Shown here: positions 24,958 through 33,827 of the stretch, in pieces | How positions within the stretch are numbered: position 1 is the stretch's first letter | Layout: each line of letters opens with the position of its first letter | Assembly (NCBI RefSeq): GCF_029029525.1 | Contig: NZ_JAKJSC010000001.1 | Coordinates: 1,426,001-1,490,000 of the forward strand | DNA: 64,000 nt | Origin: Labilibaculum sp. DW002 | GTDB taxonomy: Bacteria; Bacteroidota; Bacteroidia; Bacteroidales; Marinifilaceae | Reading direction: 5' to 3' | The notes under the pieces: model-generated | The model's input: only the letters and a program-made list of their open reading frames with translations | What the model was told of the DNA's origin: nothing | The model's database searches: none | Made by a program: the position numbers and the translations under genes

Positions 24958-26163
24958 TTATTCCAATTCTACAGCAATTAATTCTTCAATATTGTCCATT
25001 ATCTGATCCCGAGTATGAAGATTTGGAAATTCCAATAAACCAACGCCTACAGTACAATTGGAACCACTAAAACGAAATACATCTCCCCCTTTTTCTACCA
25101 TTAATTTAATATCCAAAACAAAATCAGTAATGGAATCATCCAAATTTATTGATCGAAATTTGCCATCCTCATTCGAATGGATAACATAGGTGGTATAAAA
25201 TTTCTCTATTTCTTTTCTATTTTTAATTGTTGGCTCTACTCCCATACAAGCATCCACACTCATTTCAATCATATCGACATTGCTTGCACATTTTATAATT
25301 TCCGGAATACAATTACCACCATTACGCGCACCAATCTCTATTAAATAAATGTTGTCATTCGCATCAATAATCACCTCAATATTGAAACCACCAAACTTAA
25401 TTTTCAACAAATCAATTGCACGCTGAAGTTCTGATTTTATCTTTTTGTGTAATTCCTCTGGCAACAGAGATGGATAATTAATACTTGAAGGCACAAATGG
25501 ATTTACACTCTCATCGTTACGCTGATCACCTAAATAATACGCACTTATCTCACCATTAAATACGAATATGTCACCATCTAATTGTGGATATTTCTTTTCA
25601 ATAAACTCTTCTACGATGAAACGCTTACAACGTGAAAATTTCATGGCATAATTAATCGCATCACCCATTTCCCATAAATCATTCACCAAAGTAATACCCT
25701 TACTTCCTGATGAATCTACAGGCTTCACCAAAACTGGATAAGTAAAATCTGTGGAATTACTAGAAAAATCATTAAAAGTGCTAAAGCCACCGTACCATGG
25801 CGTATTAAATTTATTTTGACGCAGAAAACTGCGATACAAGTCTTTTTCGGATAAAATCTTAACTGATTTATATGAGTTTCCTGGTAAACCCATTTTTTCT
25901 GCTACATAAGCAGCAGTTGGGGCAGCAGGATCAGATGCATAAGCCAGAATCCCATCAATTTCTAATTTTCTAGATAGCTTTAAAACTGCTTTTAAGTCTG
26001 TTGTACTTACATTTACATACTCATCAGCAAATTGATGTCCCGGATTTCCCGGAGCATAATCGCACGTAATAACATAATAGCCTGCCAATTTTGCGTACTG
26101 AATGCAGGGAATCTGAAAAGGAGATCCACCCAACATTAGTAACTTCTTCTTTTTTGGTTCCAT
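24958..26163 (-). CDS. ATP-grasp ligase (CarB/PurK-type fold)
   Basis: A 401-residue ATP-grasp enzyme. The N-terminal preATP-grasp domain begins LLMLGGSPFQIPCIQYAKL. The central ATP-binding region contains YPVLVKPVDSSGSKGI (phosphate-binding lysines), and the metal-binding motif FNIEVIIDANDNIYLIEIGARNGG is represented by E and N residues near 265-285. It should form an amide or similar bond through an acyl-phosphate. It is the second ATP-grasp gene of the locus, of a different subtype from that at 14775-15875, and is fused head-to-tail with the divergent PLP enzyme gene. Confidence 0.82.
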   Translation of the reverse strand: MEPKKKKLLMLGGSPFQIPCIQYAKLAGYYVITCDYAPGNPGHQFADEYVNVSTTDLKAVLKLSRKLEIDGILAYASDPAAPTAAYVAEKMGLPGNSYKSVKILSEKDLYRSFLRQNKFNTPWYGGFSTFNDFSSNSTDFTYPVLVKPVDSSGSKGITLVNDLWEMGDAINYAMKFSRCKRFIVEEFIEKKYPQLDGDIFVFNGEISAYYLGDQRNDESVNPFVPSSINYPSLLPEELHKKIKSELQRAIDLLKIKFGGFNIEVIIDANDNIYLIEIGARNGGNCIPEIIKCASNVDMIEMSVDACMGVEPTIKNRKEIEKFYTTYVIHSNEDGKFRSINLDDSITDFVLDIKLMVEKGGDVFRFSGSNCTVGVGLLEFPNLHTRDQIMDNIEELIAVELE

Positions 26164-26249
26164 ACAATTTCATTTATCACTTAATCTCACCAACACTTAT
26201 TTAAACTACTTATCGAAAAACATTAATTCTCCTTGCCTATATCCAATAA

Positions 26250-27023
26250 TTAAATCAATTTATAATTCTTTAAAAATTGAAGAACAGTAGGTTTATCATT
26301 GTACATCAAAACATCAATAATAGAAAGACTTGGAATAAATTCATTTCCACTCTGAACATATTCTATTTTTCCAGATTTTAGAAATTGTAGTTTTATTCCT
26401 TGTTTTTTAAAGTATCCTTTTTGATAAATCTCTTGCCCACCTACTGGATTGATATATCTATCGTACTTAAATTGTTTTGTGATAGAAATTAATCTATCCG
26501 CCTTTACCAAATCTATACTTGTAGACGAACTTATTGATGATTTAGTCCATTTGAATGATTTGCCTAAGTATTCATAAACAAATGATATAGATTGAATTCC
26601 CATATCACCAACATTGTCATATTCCATTCCAAAAGTTTCCTCAATCAAAATCATAACTTTTCTAAAAAAGGGAGCTTTCAAATACGCAGACTTCATCTGC
26701 ATAATTAATTTTCTTCTTGATTTTGAATCCAGTTTAATTTTAGTTTGATTTATTTTTTTGTTTTGACTCGCTTTTTCAATTGGAATAGTAAATAAAAAAT
26801 CTTTTTTATTCAATAATATTCTGTTTCGATTAACCCATCCTTTTTTAATGAAGTTCACATCGTCGTAAAAAACAATTTCATCCGATGCTTCTATCAATTG
26901 AAAATATCCTATATAAGGAAAAACATAAGGTTGCATGATTGATAGTCCTTTGGCTAAAGAATTCTTTATTTTATCTGATTTATAATCAGATGTCAAAATC
27001 AATGATTCCAGCTTATTATTCAT
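26250..27023 (-). CDS. WbqC-like family protein
   Basis: A 257-residue protein matching the WbqC-like family. The diagnostic block IMQPYVFPYIGYFQLI is near residue 29, followed by FYDDVNFIKKGWVNRN and a central TIPIEKASQ segment. The family is common in O-antigen and capsule loci beside DegT aminotransferases, as here two genes away. The biochemical activity is not firmly established. About 25 residues precede the usual family N-terminus, and no closer Met start is available, so a short N-terminal extension seems real. Confidence 0.8.
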   Translation of the reverse strand: MNNKLESLILTSDYKSDKIKNSLAKGLSIMQPYVFPYIGYFQLIEASDEIVFYDDVNFIKKGWVNRNRILLNKKDFLFTIPIEKASQNKKINQTKIKLDSKSRRKLIMQMKSAYLKAPFFRKVMILIEETFGMEYDNVGDMGIQSISFVYEYLGKSFKWTKSSISSSTSIDLVKADRLISITKQFKYDRYINPVGGQEIYQKGYFKKQGIKLQFLKSGKIEYVQSGNEFIPSLSIIDVLMYNDKPTVLQFLKNYKLI

Positions 27024-27044
27024 TGTAAATACCTTTGTAAAATA

Positions 27045-28016
27045 TTATACGATGGTTTTTAATTTCTTCCTTGAAGAATAGATAAAGCAAAAAATGGAAT
27101 CAAAAATCGTAAAGTCAGATAATAAACGATAGGCGAATTCACTCCTCTCCGATTTTTTCTTAAAATAAATACTGCACGCTTCTCGTAAATCTTCATTTTT
27201 AAGAAATATTGCATATTTCAACAATTCCTTGTGATAGACCTTTGAAATAAAAGGAAGTAAATGTTCACAATTGTATTTGGCTATATAGTAGTTTTTTATT
27301 TGATATCTATCTTCAAAAAAGCGAAAATCCCCATTCCAATCCAATGCATGAGTTGCTGAATCATCATGAATACGATAGGTAATTGTATCATCCTTTAAAT
27401 AATGAACTTTTACTAATGCAGACGTTTCAATCCATAAAGGATAATCACCCATTCTCCAATTGTGCTTTTTTATGGTATCACCAATACAGATTTTACGAAG
27501 AAGATCATTTCTCATGCATACTGTTGCTGTCGCGATATGATTTCCTTTTATTAATTCTTCCAACACATTACCCGTTGGCAACATTTCATTTCCTCGTATG
27601 GATTTTGTGATCTTATCATCCTTTACACAAGAAAAATTCGTATGTACTAAACCATAATCAGTATTCTTCTCTAAAAAATCTACTTGTTTTTGTAATTTAT
27701 AAGGATCAGTCCAAAAATCATCTCCTTCACAAAAAGCAACATATTTTCCTTGACATGCCATATCTGTTCTGTGGTCATTTTCAATCCAACCTACATTATT
27801 TTCACTCGAAATTACTCGAATTATATCTGGATAACGATCTGCATAATCCTGAACAATTTTCATTGTATTGTCGGTACTACAATCTTCTCCAATTATGTAT
27901 TCAAACGAAAAATTAGTTTTTTGCATCAGTATACCTTCAATGCACTGTGCAATGAATTTTTCATGATTATAGGTTATGGTTTTAACGCTTACAAATGGTT
28001 TTTGCATGTTGGGCAT
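27045..28016 (-). CDS. glycosyltransferase family 2
   Basis: A 323-residue GT-A enzyme. The N-terminal strand VSVKTITYNHEKFIAQCI and the IIGEDCSTDNT motif bind the nucleotide. FCEGDDFWTDPYKLQKQ carries the metal-binding acidic DD-type motif near residue 95. A helical C-terminal part with several hydrophobic stretches may associate with the membrane. It adds one sugar to the repeat unit; donor and acceptor are not predictable. Confidence 0.88.
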   Translation of the reverse strand: MPNMQKPFVSVKTITYNHEKFIAQCIEGILMQKTNFSFEYIIGEDCSTDNTMKIVQDYADRYPDIIRVISSENNVGWIENDHRTDMACQGKYVAFCEGDDFWTDPYKLQKQVDFLEKNTDYGLVHTNFSCVKDDKITKSIRGNEMLPTGNVLEELIKGNHIATATVCMRNDLLRKICIGDTIKKHNWRMGDYPLWIETSALVKVHYLKDDTITYRIHDDSATHALDWNGDFRFFEDRYQIKNYYIAKYNCEHLLPFISKVYHKELLKYAIFLKNEDLREACSIYFKKKSERSEFAYRLLSDFTIFDSIFCFIYSSRKKLKTIV

Positions 28017-28050
28017 TTTTTCAGGAATCTCGATAAATTGAACTTAACTA

Positions 28051-29217
28051 CTATTTATTTCTTTTGATTTGATGCAGCATCTTAACAGGGATTTTCTTCG
28101 TTTCATCCAATGACATTTCCAGAATGATGGAAACAATAGTTTCAACAACCTCATCTGCTAAATCTGGGTAAAGCGGAAGGCAAATTATCTGTCGAGATAG
28201 TTCATATGCAACATCAAGACCTTTTGCAGAAGGTAAACCTCGATAAGCAGAGAACTCACTAATTAAAGGATAAAAATATCTTCTTCCATAAATATCATAC
28301 TTCTTTAATTCTTCGAAAACATCATCGCGCGATCGGCCAAATTCTAATTCATCCACAAATATTGGGAAGTAGGAATAATTGTAATCAACATTTGTAGCTT
28401 CGTTTAAAAATCGAATACCAGCTATACCTTCCAATCCCTCTTTATATTTATCTGTTATGTGCTTGCGACCATCAATAGCAGTATCAAAATACTTTAATTG
28501 AAGCATTCCGTATGCTGCTTGTAACTCATTCATCTTAGCATTAATTCCTGGAGCAACTACCGTTGTTTCATCAGCAATTCCAAAATTTTTCAAAAAATCG
28601 ATTCTCTTCTTCGTTTTTAAATCATGCGAAATAATAGCTCCTCCTTCTATGGTATTGAACACTTTTGTTGCATGAAAGCTTAAAATTGACAAGTCTCCAT
28701 AATTTAGCACACTCGAATTTTTCAATTTCACTCCAAATGCATGAGCTGCATCATAAATCACCTTTAAGCCGTAAATATCGGCTAAGTTCTGAATCGCTTC
28801 AACTTTACAAGGATTTCCATAAACATGTACTGGTAATATTGCGGTTGTTTCCGGTGTAATGGCTGCCTCTATCAAATCAGGATTCAAGTTTCCATAAACA
28901 GGATCAATATCAACAAAAACAGGTTTTATACCATTCCACCATAAAGAATGTGTGGTAGCAACAAAACTATAAGGAGTTGTAATCACCTCACCTTTAACTC
29001 GCAAACACTGAAGCGCAGCCATTAATGCAAGCGTGCCATTAGCAAATAAAGAAACGTAAGGAACACCAAGAAAAATAGCCAAAGCTTTTTCAAATTCCTC
29101 ATGGTATTTACCATTATTCGTTAACCATCTGCTATCCCAAATATCTTCCAACATAGGAATAAACTCATTTAATGGGGGCAGTTGAGGACGAGTGACTAAT
29201 ATTTTACGTTTTTCCAT
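28051..29217 (-). CDS. DegT/DnrJ/EryC1 sugar aminotransferase
   Basis: A full-length 388-residue PLP-dependent nucleotide-sugar transaminase. FANGTLAL binds cofactor phosphate, YDAAHAFG carries the pyridine-binding aspartate, and SFHATKVFNTIEGG contains the Schiff-base lysine. ITTPYSFVATTHS and VHVYGNP are family hallmarks. Resemblance to enzymes making 4-amino-4,6-dideoxy-hexoses (dTDP-linked) is strongest by eye. No rmlA or rmlB-type gene lies in the locus, so the keto-sugar must come from elsewhere. Its start overlaps the flippase gene by 22 bases. Confidence 0.88.
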   Translation of the reverse strand: MEKRKILVTRPQLPPLNEFIPMLEDIWDSRWLTNNGKYHEEFEKALAIFLGVPYVSLFANGTLALMAALQCLRVKGEVITTPYSFVATTHSLWWNGIKPVFVDIDPVYGNLNPDLIEAAITPETTAILPVHVYGNPCKVEAIQNLADIYGLKVIYDAAHAFGVKLKNSSVLNYGDLSILSFHATKVFNTIEGGAIISHDLKTKKRIDFLKNFGIADETTVVAPGINAKMNELQAAYGMLQLKYFDTAIDGRKHITDKYKEGLEGIAGIRFLNEATNVDYNYSYFPIFVDELEFGRSRDDVFEELKKYDIYGRRYFYPLISEFSAYRGLPSAKGLDVAYELSRQIICLPLYPDLADEVVETIVSIILEMSLDETKKIPVKMLHQIKRNK

Positions 29218-30656
29218 CTTCTAAGTGGTATTACTTCTTTTAAAATGAGCAAGCCATCGGTCAATGCTTCCTGTTTAGTCGCAATTGCCAATAGTAGATA
29301 AGATCCGATACCGATTAGTATCTGGAATACAAGAGAGATAATTTGATTATTAATAAACCAACCTATAGACATAAAGGCAACCATTCCTAAACTGATGAAA
29401 AATGTTTGACTGATATCTTTTAATTGATTAGGGATGGTATAAGAAATTAGCTTTCCAGTATAAAATGCATTGATAAAAAAGCTAATAAATGAAGTGCAGA
29501 TTTGACCAACAATCAAACCAATAATACCCCAATTTAATCCTATAAAAATTGCAATTACAACAATGGTTTTTTTAATAATCTCTAGGTAAAGGAATAGATC
29601 GGAACGCCCTTTCACCTTTAATATGTTTAGGTTTGAGGCATGTAATGTATAAATCATACCTGCGATGCACAGTAGTTGAAAGTAAGGAACCGAAGGCAAC
29701 CACTTTTCACCCAAAATTAAAACAAGAAGAGGTTCAGCTACTACTGCAAGTCCCAACATTAAAGGAAAATTAATAAAGACCATAAGCTTAATCAACTTTC
29801 GAAAGCCTTCTCTTAATTTTACATTGTCATCCTGAATTTTTGAAAAAGCAGGAAAAGTAACATTTCCAACAACCTGTGCCAAGGTTGTAACTGGAACTTC
29901 TTGTAATTTCTTCGCCTGTGTATAAAACCCTAGCAAACTTGCTGAGAAAATACGTCCAATTACCATCAAATAAATATTCTGGAAAACTTGGTTAATAATT
30001 CCCGATAAAAGAAGCTTCGAACCAAAACTAAATAGCTGCTTAAATGATTGAAATGAAAAAATAAAAGAAGGTCTCCAAGAACTTTTGATCCAAAACAAAA
30101 CCGTTCTAAAAAAATAAATCCCAATGATTTGCCCTGCAAGTGCCCAAACTCCAAACCCCATTAAAGCCATTGCAATACCCACAAATGCAGATAATAAGTT
30201 GGCAATTACAACAACCTGTGCAATTGCTTTAAAATTCATTTCAATTTTAAACTTTACAAACTGAATTAAACCAAACGAATTAACTGCCAAAACAATACAA
30301 ACAACTCGAGTTAGGTCAACCAATAATGGTTGATGGAAAAAATCAGCAATTAAAGGGGCCGCAAAAAACAGAATTAGATAGAGTACAATACCGATGGTGA
30401 TATTGAAGTAAAAAACGGTAGAGTAATCGGTTTGGTTAACCTCTTTTTTCTGAATCAAAGCATTGTCGAAACCACTATCTATAAATGCCTGAGATACAGC
30501 AATAAAAATGGCCAACATCCCTAACAAACCAAAATCTTTAGGTTCTAACAATCTAGCGAGTACAATCTGAGAAATAAGCAGAATTAACTGACTTCCAAAT
30601 TTCTCAATGAAACTCCAGAAAACACCTTTTATGGTTTGGCTTTTTAAATTGGACAT
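29196..30656 (-). CDS. polysaccharide flippase (Wzx, MOP superfamily)
   Basis: A 486-residue inner-membrane protein with about 12-14 hydrophobic segments. The N-terminal block KGVFWSFIEKFGSQLI and LLEPKDFGLLGM, followed by FIDSGFDNALIQ, is typical of the Polysacc_synt_3/WzxC branch. It moves undecaprenyl-linked repeat units across the inner membrane. It is positioned between wecB and the aminotransferase gene, with only 12 bases to wecB. Confidence 0.9.
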   Translation of the reverse strand: MSNLKSQTIKGVFWSFIEKFGSQLILLISQIVLARLLEPKDFGLLGMLAIFIAVSQAFIDSGFDNALIQKKEVNQTDYSTVFYFNITIGIVLYLILFFAAPLIADFFHQPLLVDLTRVVCIVLAVNSFGLIQFVKFKIEMNFKAIAQVVVIANLLSAFVGIAMALMGFGVWALAGQIIGIYFFRTVLFWIKSSWRPSFIFSFQSFKQLFSFGSKLLLSGIINQVFQNIYLMVIGRIFSASLLGFYTQAKKLQEVPVTTLAQVVGNVTFPAFSKIQDDNVKLREGFRKLIKLMVFINFPLMLGLAVVAEPLLVLILGEKWLPSVPYFQLLCIAGMIYTLHASNLNILKVKGRSDLFLYLEIIKKTIVVIAIFIGLNWGIIGLIVGQICTSFISFFINAFYTGKLISYTIPNQLKDISQTFFISLGMVAFMSIGWFINNQIISLVFQILIGIGSYLLLAIATKQEALTDGLLILKEVIPLRRWKNVKY

Positions 30657-30668
30657 TTGATTTGGTAT

Positions 30669-31892
30669 CTAAGCAACAACTCTTTCTCGAACTGTACTTT
30701 CTTTTTTGAGTTCTTGAACGATTCTTATACAGGCCTTTCCGTCACCATAAGGATTGCTTGCTTGCGACATTTTACGATAAATGGCTTCTTCGTTGAAAAG
30801 CATTTCTACCGATTCGATAATTTTATGTGAGTCGGTTCCAACTAGCTTAACGGTACCTGCCGACAAGGCTTCGGGACGTTCAGTTGTATCTCTCATTACC
30901 AAGACTGGTTTTCCTAAGAAAGGCGCCTCTTCCTGAATTCCTCCAGAATCGGTAAGAATCATGTAAGAAAGATCCATCATATACACAAATGGTAAATAAT
31001 CAATTGGGTCGATTAAGAATACATTCTTTGGACCAGCATCTCCATTAATTTTATTTTTCCCAAGGATATCGTAAACAGGTTTCTGAACATTAGGATTTAA
31101 ATGTACTGGATACACAAAATCTACATCAGGATACTTTTCCGCTAAAAACTTGATTGATTCACAAATGTTTAAAAAACCTTTTCCGAAATTTTCTCTACGA
31201 TGACCTGTTACCAAAACCATTTTGCGTGAACGATATACCCAATCGGCTACTAATCCTGTAGGAATTCCCTTCGTTTGAAGTGTATTGATAATATCCATCA
31301 CAACTTTTGATGAGCGATGTATCTTGGTAAGCGTTAGTTGTAATGCATCGATTACGGTATTACCTGTAACCAAAATTTTATTTTTACTAATGCCCTCGTC
31401 CATTAGATTGCGTTGTGCCATAATGGTAGGTGCAAAATGTCTATTGGCCAAGCGACCTGTCATCTGACGGTTTCCCTCTTCTGGCCAAGGAGAATACATG
31501 TTATTGGTTCGCAAACCAGCCTCAATATGTCCAACTTCTATTTGCTGATAATAAGCTGCAAGTGCAGTCGCTGAAGAAGTTGTTGTATCACCATGTACCA
31601 AAACTAAATCCGGTTTAGACTTCGTTAACACATCGCGCATCCCAAGTATTACTCTACTGGTAATGTCATATAAATCTTGTCCCGACTTCATAATCTCGAG
31701 ATCATAATCCGGAATAATATCAAATAAATCAAGAACTTGATCGAGCATTTCCCGATGCTGCCCCGTTACACATACAATCGTTTCAAAATGGTCAGGATAT
31801 TTCTGAAATTCCTTCACCAATGGCGCCATTTTTATCGCTTCTGGTCGGGTACCAAAAACCAAAAGTACCTTTTGTTGTCCATTCACACTCAT
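30669..31892 (-). CDS. wecB: UDP-N-acetylglucosamine 2-epimerase (non-hydrolysing)
   Basis: A 407-residue GT-B-fold epimerase that converts UDP-GlcNAc to UDP-ManNAc. Family motifs seen are [14 protein letters not shown] at the N-terminus, [27 protein letters not shown] and [11 protein letters not shown]. It runs slightly longer than E. coli WecB (376). With the adjacent WecC it supplies UDP-ManNAcA, cytoplasmically. A 124-base gap containing a stem-loop separates it from wecC. Confidence 0.93.
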   Translation of the reverse strand: MSVNGQQKVLLVFGTRPEAIKMAPLVKEFQKYPDHFETIVCVTGQHREMLDQVLDLFDIIPDYDLEIMKSGQDLYDITSRVILGMRDVLTKSKPDLVLVHGDTTTSSATALAAYYQQIEVGHIEAGLRTNNMYSPWPEEGNRQMTGRLANRHFAPTIMAQRNLMDEGISKNKILVTGNTVIDALQLTLTKIHRSSKVVMDIINTLQTKGIPTGLVADWVYRSRKMVLVTGHRRENFGKGFLNICESIKFLAEKYPDVDFVYPVHLNPNVQKPVYDILGKNKINGDAGPKNVFLIDPIDYLPFVYMMDLSYMILTDSGGIQEEAPFLGKPVLVMRDTTERPEALSAGTVKLVGTDSHKIIESVEMLFNEEAIYRKMSQASNPYGDGKACIRIVQELKKESTVRERVVA

Positions 31893-31982
31893 AATTCGGT
31901 TTTGTTTTTAAAGTGAATATTTTCTCTGTAGGTCAATTCTGAATACTGTGGTTGACATTCGTTCAGAATCGAAAAGTGAATT

Positions 31983-32003
31983 ACATTGGTGAGTTGCCAA
32001 TGT
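31983..32003 (-). other. intercistronic stem-loop between wecC and wecB
   Basis: The perfect 7-base-pair arms ACATTGG (31983-31989) and CCAATGT (31997-32003) close a 7-base loop. A second, longer inverted repeat with ATTCTGAA / TTCAGAAT arms lies just to the left (about 31935-31970). Neither is followed by a convincing T-run on the minus strand, so RNA processing or pausing is likelier than termination. Confidence 0.45.
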
Positions 32004-32016
32004 GTTTGAATTGATT

Positions 32017-33285
32017 TTATTTACTAACAGATACCTTTTCTTTGATCTCTTCCATTTCGATATCTTCTCTTTGATTATTTGTTACACCACAAAAATCTAA
32101 AATCAATTTCTTTTTTGATTTGGGAAGGGCATAAAACTCTTTGTGAGCTACCAGATATACAACCAAATCAGCTTCTTCGTATGCTTCCCGATAATTACTC
32201 AATTTATGATCTGAATATTCATCAACATTTGGTTCTACAAGTAAAATTTCATTCTGTCCTGATTGAATTACCTTTTGTGCAATATACTTTGCAGGAGATT
32301 CTCGTAAATCATCAATATTTGGTTTGAATGCTATTCCCATTAAGGCAATTTTAGGTTCTCGACCATGTTCCAATTGAAACTTTAATTGTGCGTTCTTAAT
32401 TTTCTCAACACACCAAAATGCTTTGTAATTATTTATCTCTCTAGCTTTCCCTATAATCTGGCTTTCCAAAGGATATTCGGATACAATAAAATAAGGATCT
32501 ACAGCAATGCAATGTCCTCCAACACCACATCCTGGAGTTAGAATATTTACCCTTGGGTGCTTGTTTGCCAATTCAATTAATTCCCAAACATTAATTCCTG
32601 CCTTATCACATATAATCGATAATTCATTGGCAAAAGCAATTTGCACATCACGAGATGAATTCTCAACCAACTTGCACATTTCAGCGGTACGAGAATTTGT
32701 TTGGTGTAAATCACCAATCACAAAGTTTCTAAAAAACTGACAAGCTCGTTCGGTTGATTCTTCATTAATACCTCCAATAACACGGTCGTTGTGTTCCAAT
32801 TCATAAATAATATTCCCAGGTAAAACACGCTCTGGACAATATGCAATGAATATTTCTCCGACCAATTCCGATCGCTTCGAGTAAATTAAATCACGTACCT
32901 TTTCTGTTGTCCCAACGGGAGAGGTAGATTCAATGATAAACAAATCACCAGCTTTTAAGTGTGGTACAATTGCATTGGCAGCCGCCATTACGTAAGAAAT
33001 ATCTGGTTCGTGATTCCCCTTGAAAGGAGTAGGCACGGCAATGGTATAGACATCTGCCTCGACAGGTGTTAAACCTGCACTCAATAATTTCTTATCGACA
33101 ACATGTTTAACAAGCTCATCTAAATCCGGTTCCACAATAATGATTCTTCCCTCATTTACCGCTTCAACAACTTTGGGATTCACATCAACACCATGAACTC
33201 GTAGACCACTTTTTGCGATAAGAGCAGCCGTAGGGAGCCCAATATACCCCATACCCACTGTGGTAACTGTTTCAAATTTCTTCAT
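32017..33285 (-). CDS. wecC: UDP-N-acetyl-D-mannosamine dehydrogenase
   Basis: A 422-residue UDP-sugar dehydrogenase that oxidises UDP-ManNAc twice to UDP-ManNAcA using NAD+. The Rossmann motif is VGMGYIGLPTA. VPTPFKG and ESTSPVGTTEK follow, and the catalytic cysteine lies in the segment PGCGVGGHCIAVDPYF. NKHPRVNILTPGCGVGGHC matches WecC better than UDP-glucose dehydrogenase. It is the first biosynthetic gene of the locus, 17 bases after the antiterminator gene. Confidence 0.92.
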   Translation of the reverse strand: MKKFETVTTVGMGYIGLPTAALIAKSGLRVHGVDVNPKVVEAVNEGRIIIVEPDLDELVKHVVDKKLLSAGLTPVEADVYTIAVPTPFKGNHEPDISYVMAAANAIVPHLKAGDLFIIESTSPVGTTEKVRDLIYSKRSELVGEIFIAYCPERVLPGNIIYELEHNDRVIGGINEESTERACQFFRNFVIGDLHQTNSRTAEMCKLVENSSRDVQIAFANELSIICDKAGINVWELIELANKHPRVNILTPGCGVGGHCIAVDPYFIVSEYPLESQIIGKAREINNYKAFWCVEKIKNAQLKFQLEHGREPKIALMGIAFKPNIDDLRESPAKYIAQKVIQSGQNEILLVEPNVDEYSDHKLSNYREAYEEADLVVYLVAHKEFYALPKSKKKLILDFCGVTNNQREDIEMEEIKEKVSVSK

Positions 33286-33302
33286 AAGATTTGTTGAAAT
33301 AA

Positions 33303-33827
33303 TTAAAAGACTGGTTGAACTTGTTTGATTTTATCCAAACTAATATCTGTGTAGACACAAGTTCCCAAAGAATCGAAGCGGATCACAATTCGATTCTTCC
33401 CCCTTATTTGTATAATTTCGCCTTGAATGCCTTTTAATGGTCCGGCAACAACTTCAACACTTTCTCCTTTTTCCAGATTATCATGACTCAAATCGACTTT
33501 GCGATTTTCATCTTCCAAAAAAATTCGAAGTGATTCGATTTGTTCTTCGGGTATAGACACAGCTTTGCCACCGAAAGTTACGTAACGAACTGCAAAACTC
33601 GAGTTGATTACGTCGTAATATTCTCTTTCGCTGACTTTTACAAATAAGTATGATCGCAGAAGAGGTTCTTCTACCCATTTCGAACGATCACTCCATTGTC
33701 GAAGCTCTTTTTGTAAAGGAAGGTAACACTCGATACTTCTCGAGCACAATTCTTTATACAGCTTTTTCTCGGCACGAGATCTAGTATAGATCGCATGCCA
33801 TGAATAAGCCAATTTTCTGGCTTGCAT
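33303..33827 (-). CDS. UpxY/RfaH-like transcription antiterminator (NusG family)
   Basis: A 174-residue NusG paralogue. The NGN domain (about 8-110) includes WHAIYTRSRAEKKLY, ECYLPL and LLRSYLFVKV. A KOW motif (about 125-160) contains GPLKGIQGEIIQIRGKNR. In Bacteroides such UpxY proteins are encoded first in a capsule operon and let RNA polymerase read through the long transcript; here it heads a 23-gene, 27-kb same-strand operon, the same arrangement. The 653-base leader upstream is the expected place for its recognition element. Confidence 0.9.
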   Translation of the reverse strand: MQARKLAYSWHAIYTRSRAEKKLYKELCSRSIECYLPLQKELRQWSDRSKWVEEPLLRSYLFVKVSEREYYDVINSSFAVRYVTFGGKAVSIPEEQIESLRIFLEDENRKVDLSHDNLEKGESVEVVAGPLKGIQGEIIQIRGKNRIVIRFDSLGTCVYTDISLDKIKQVQPVF

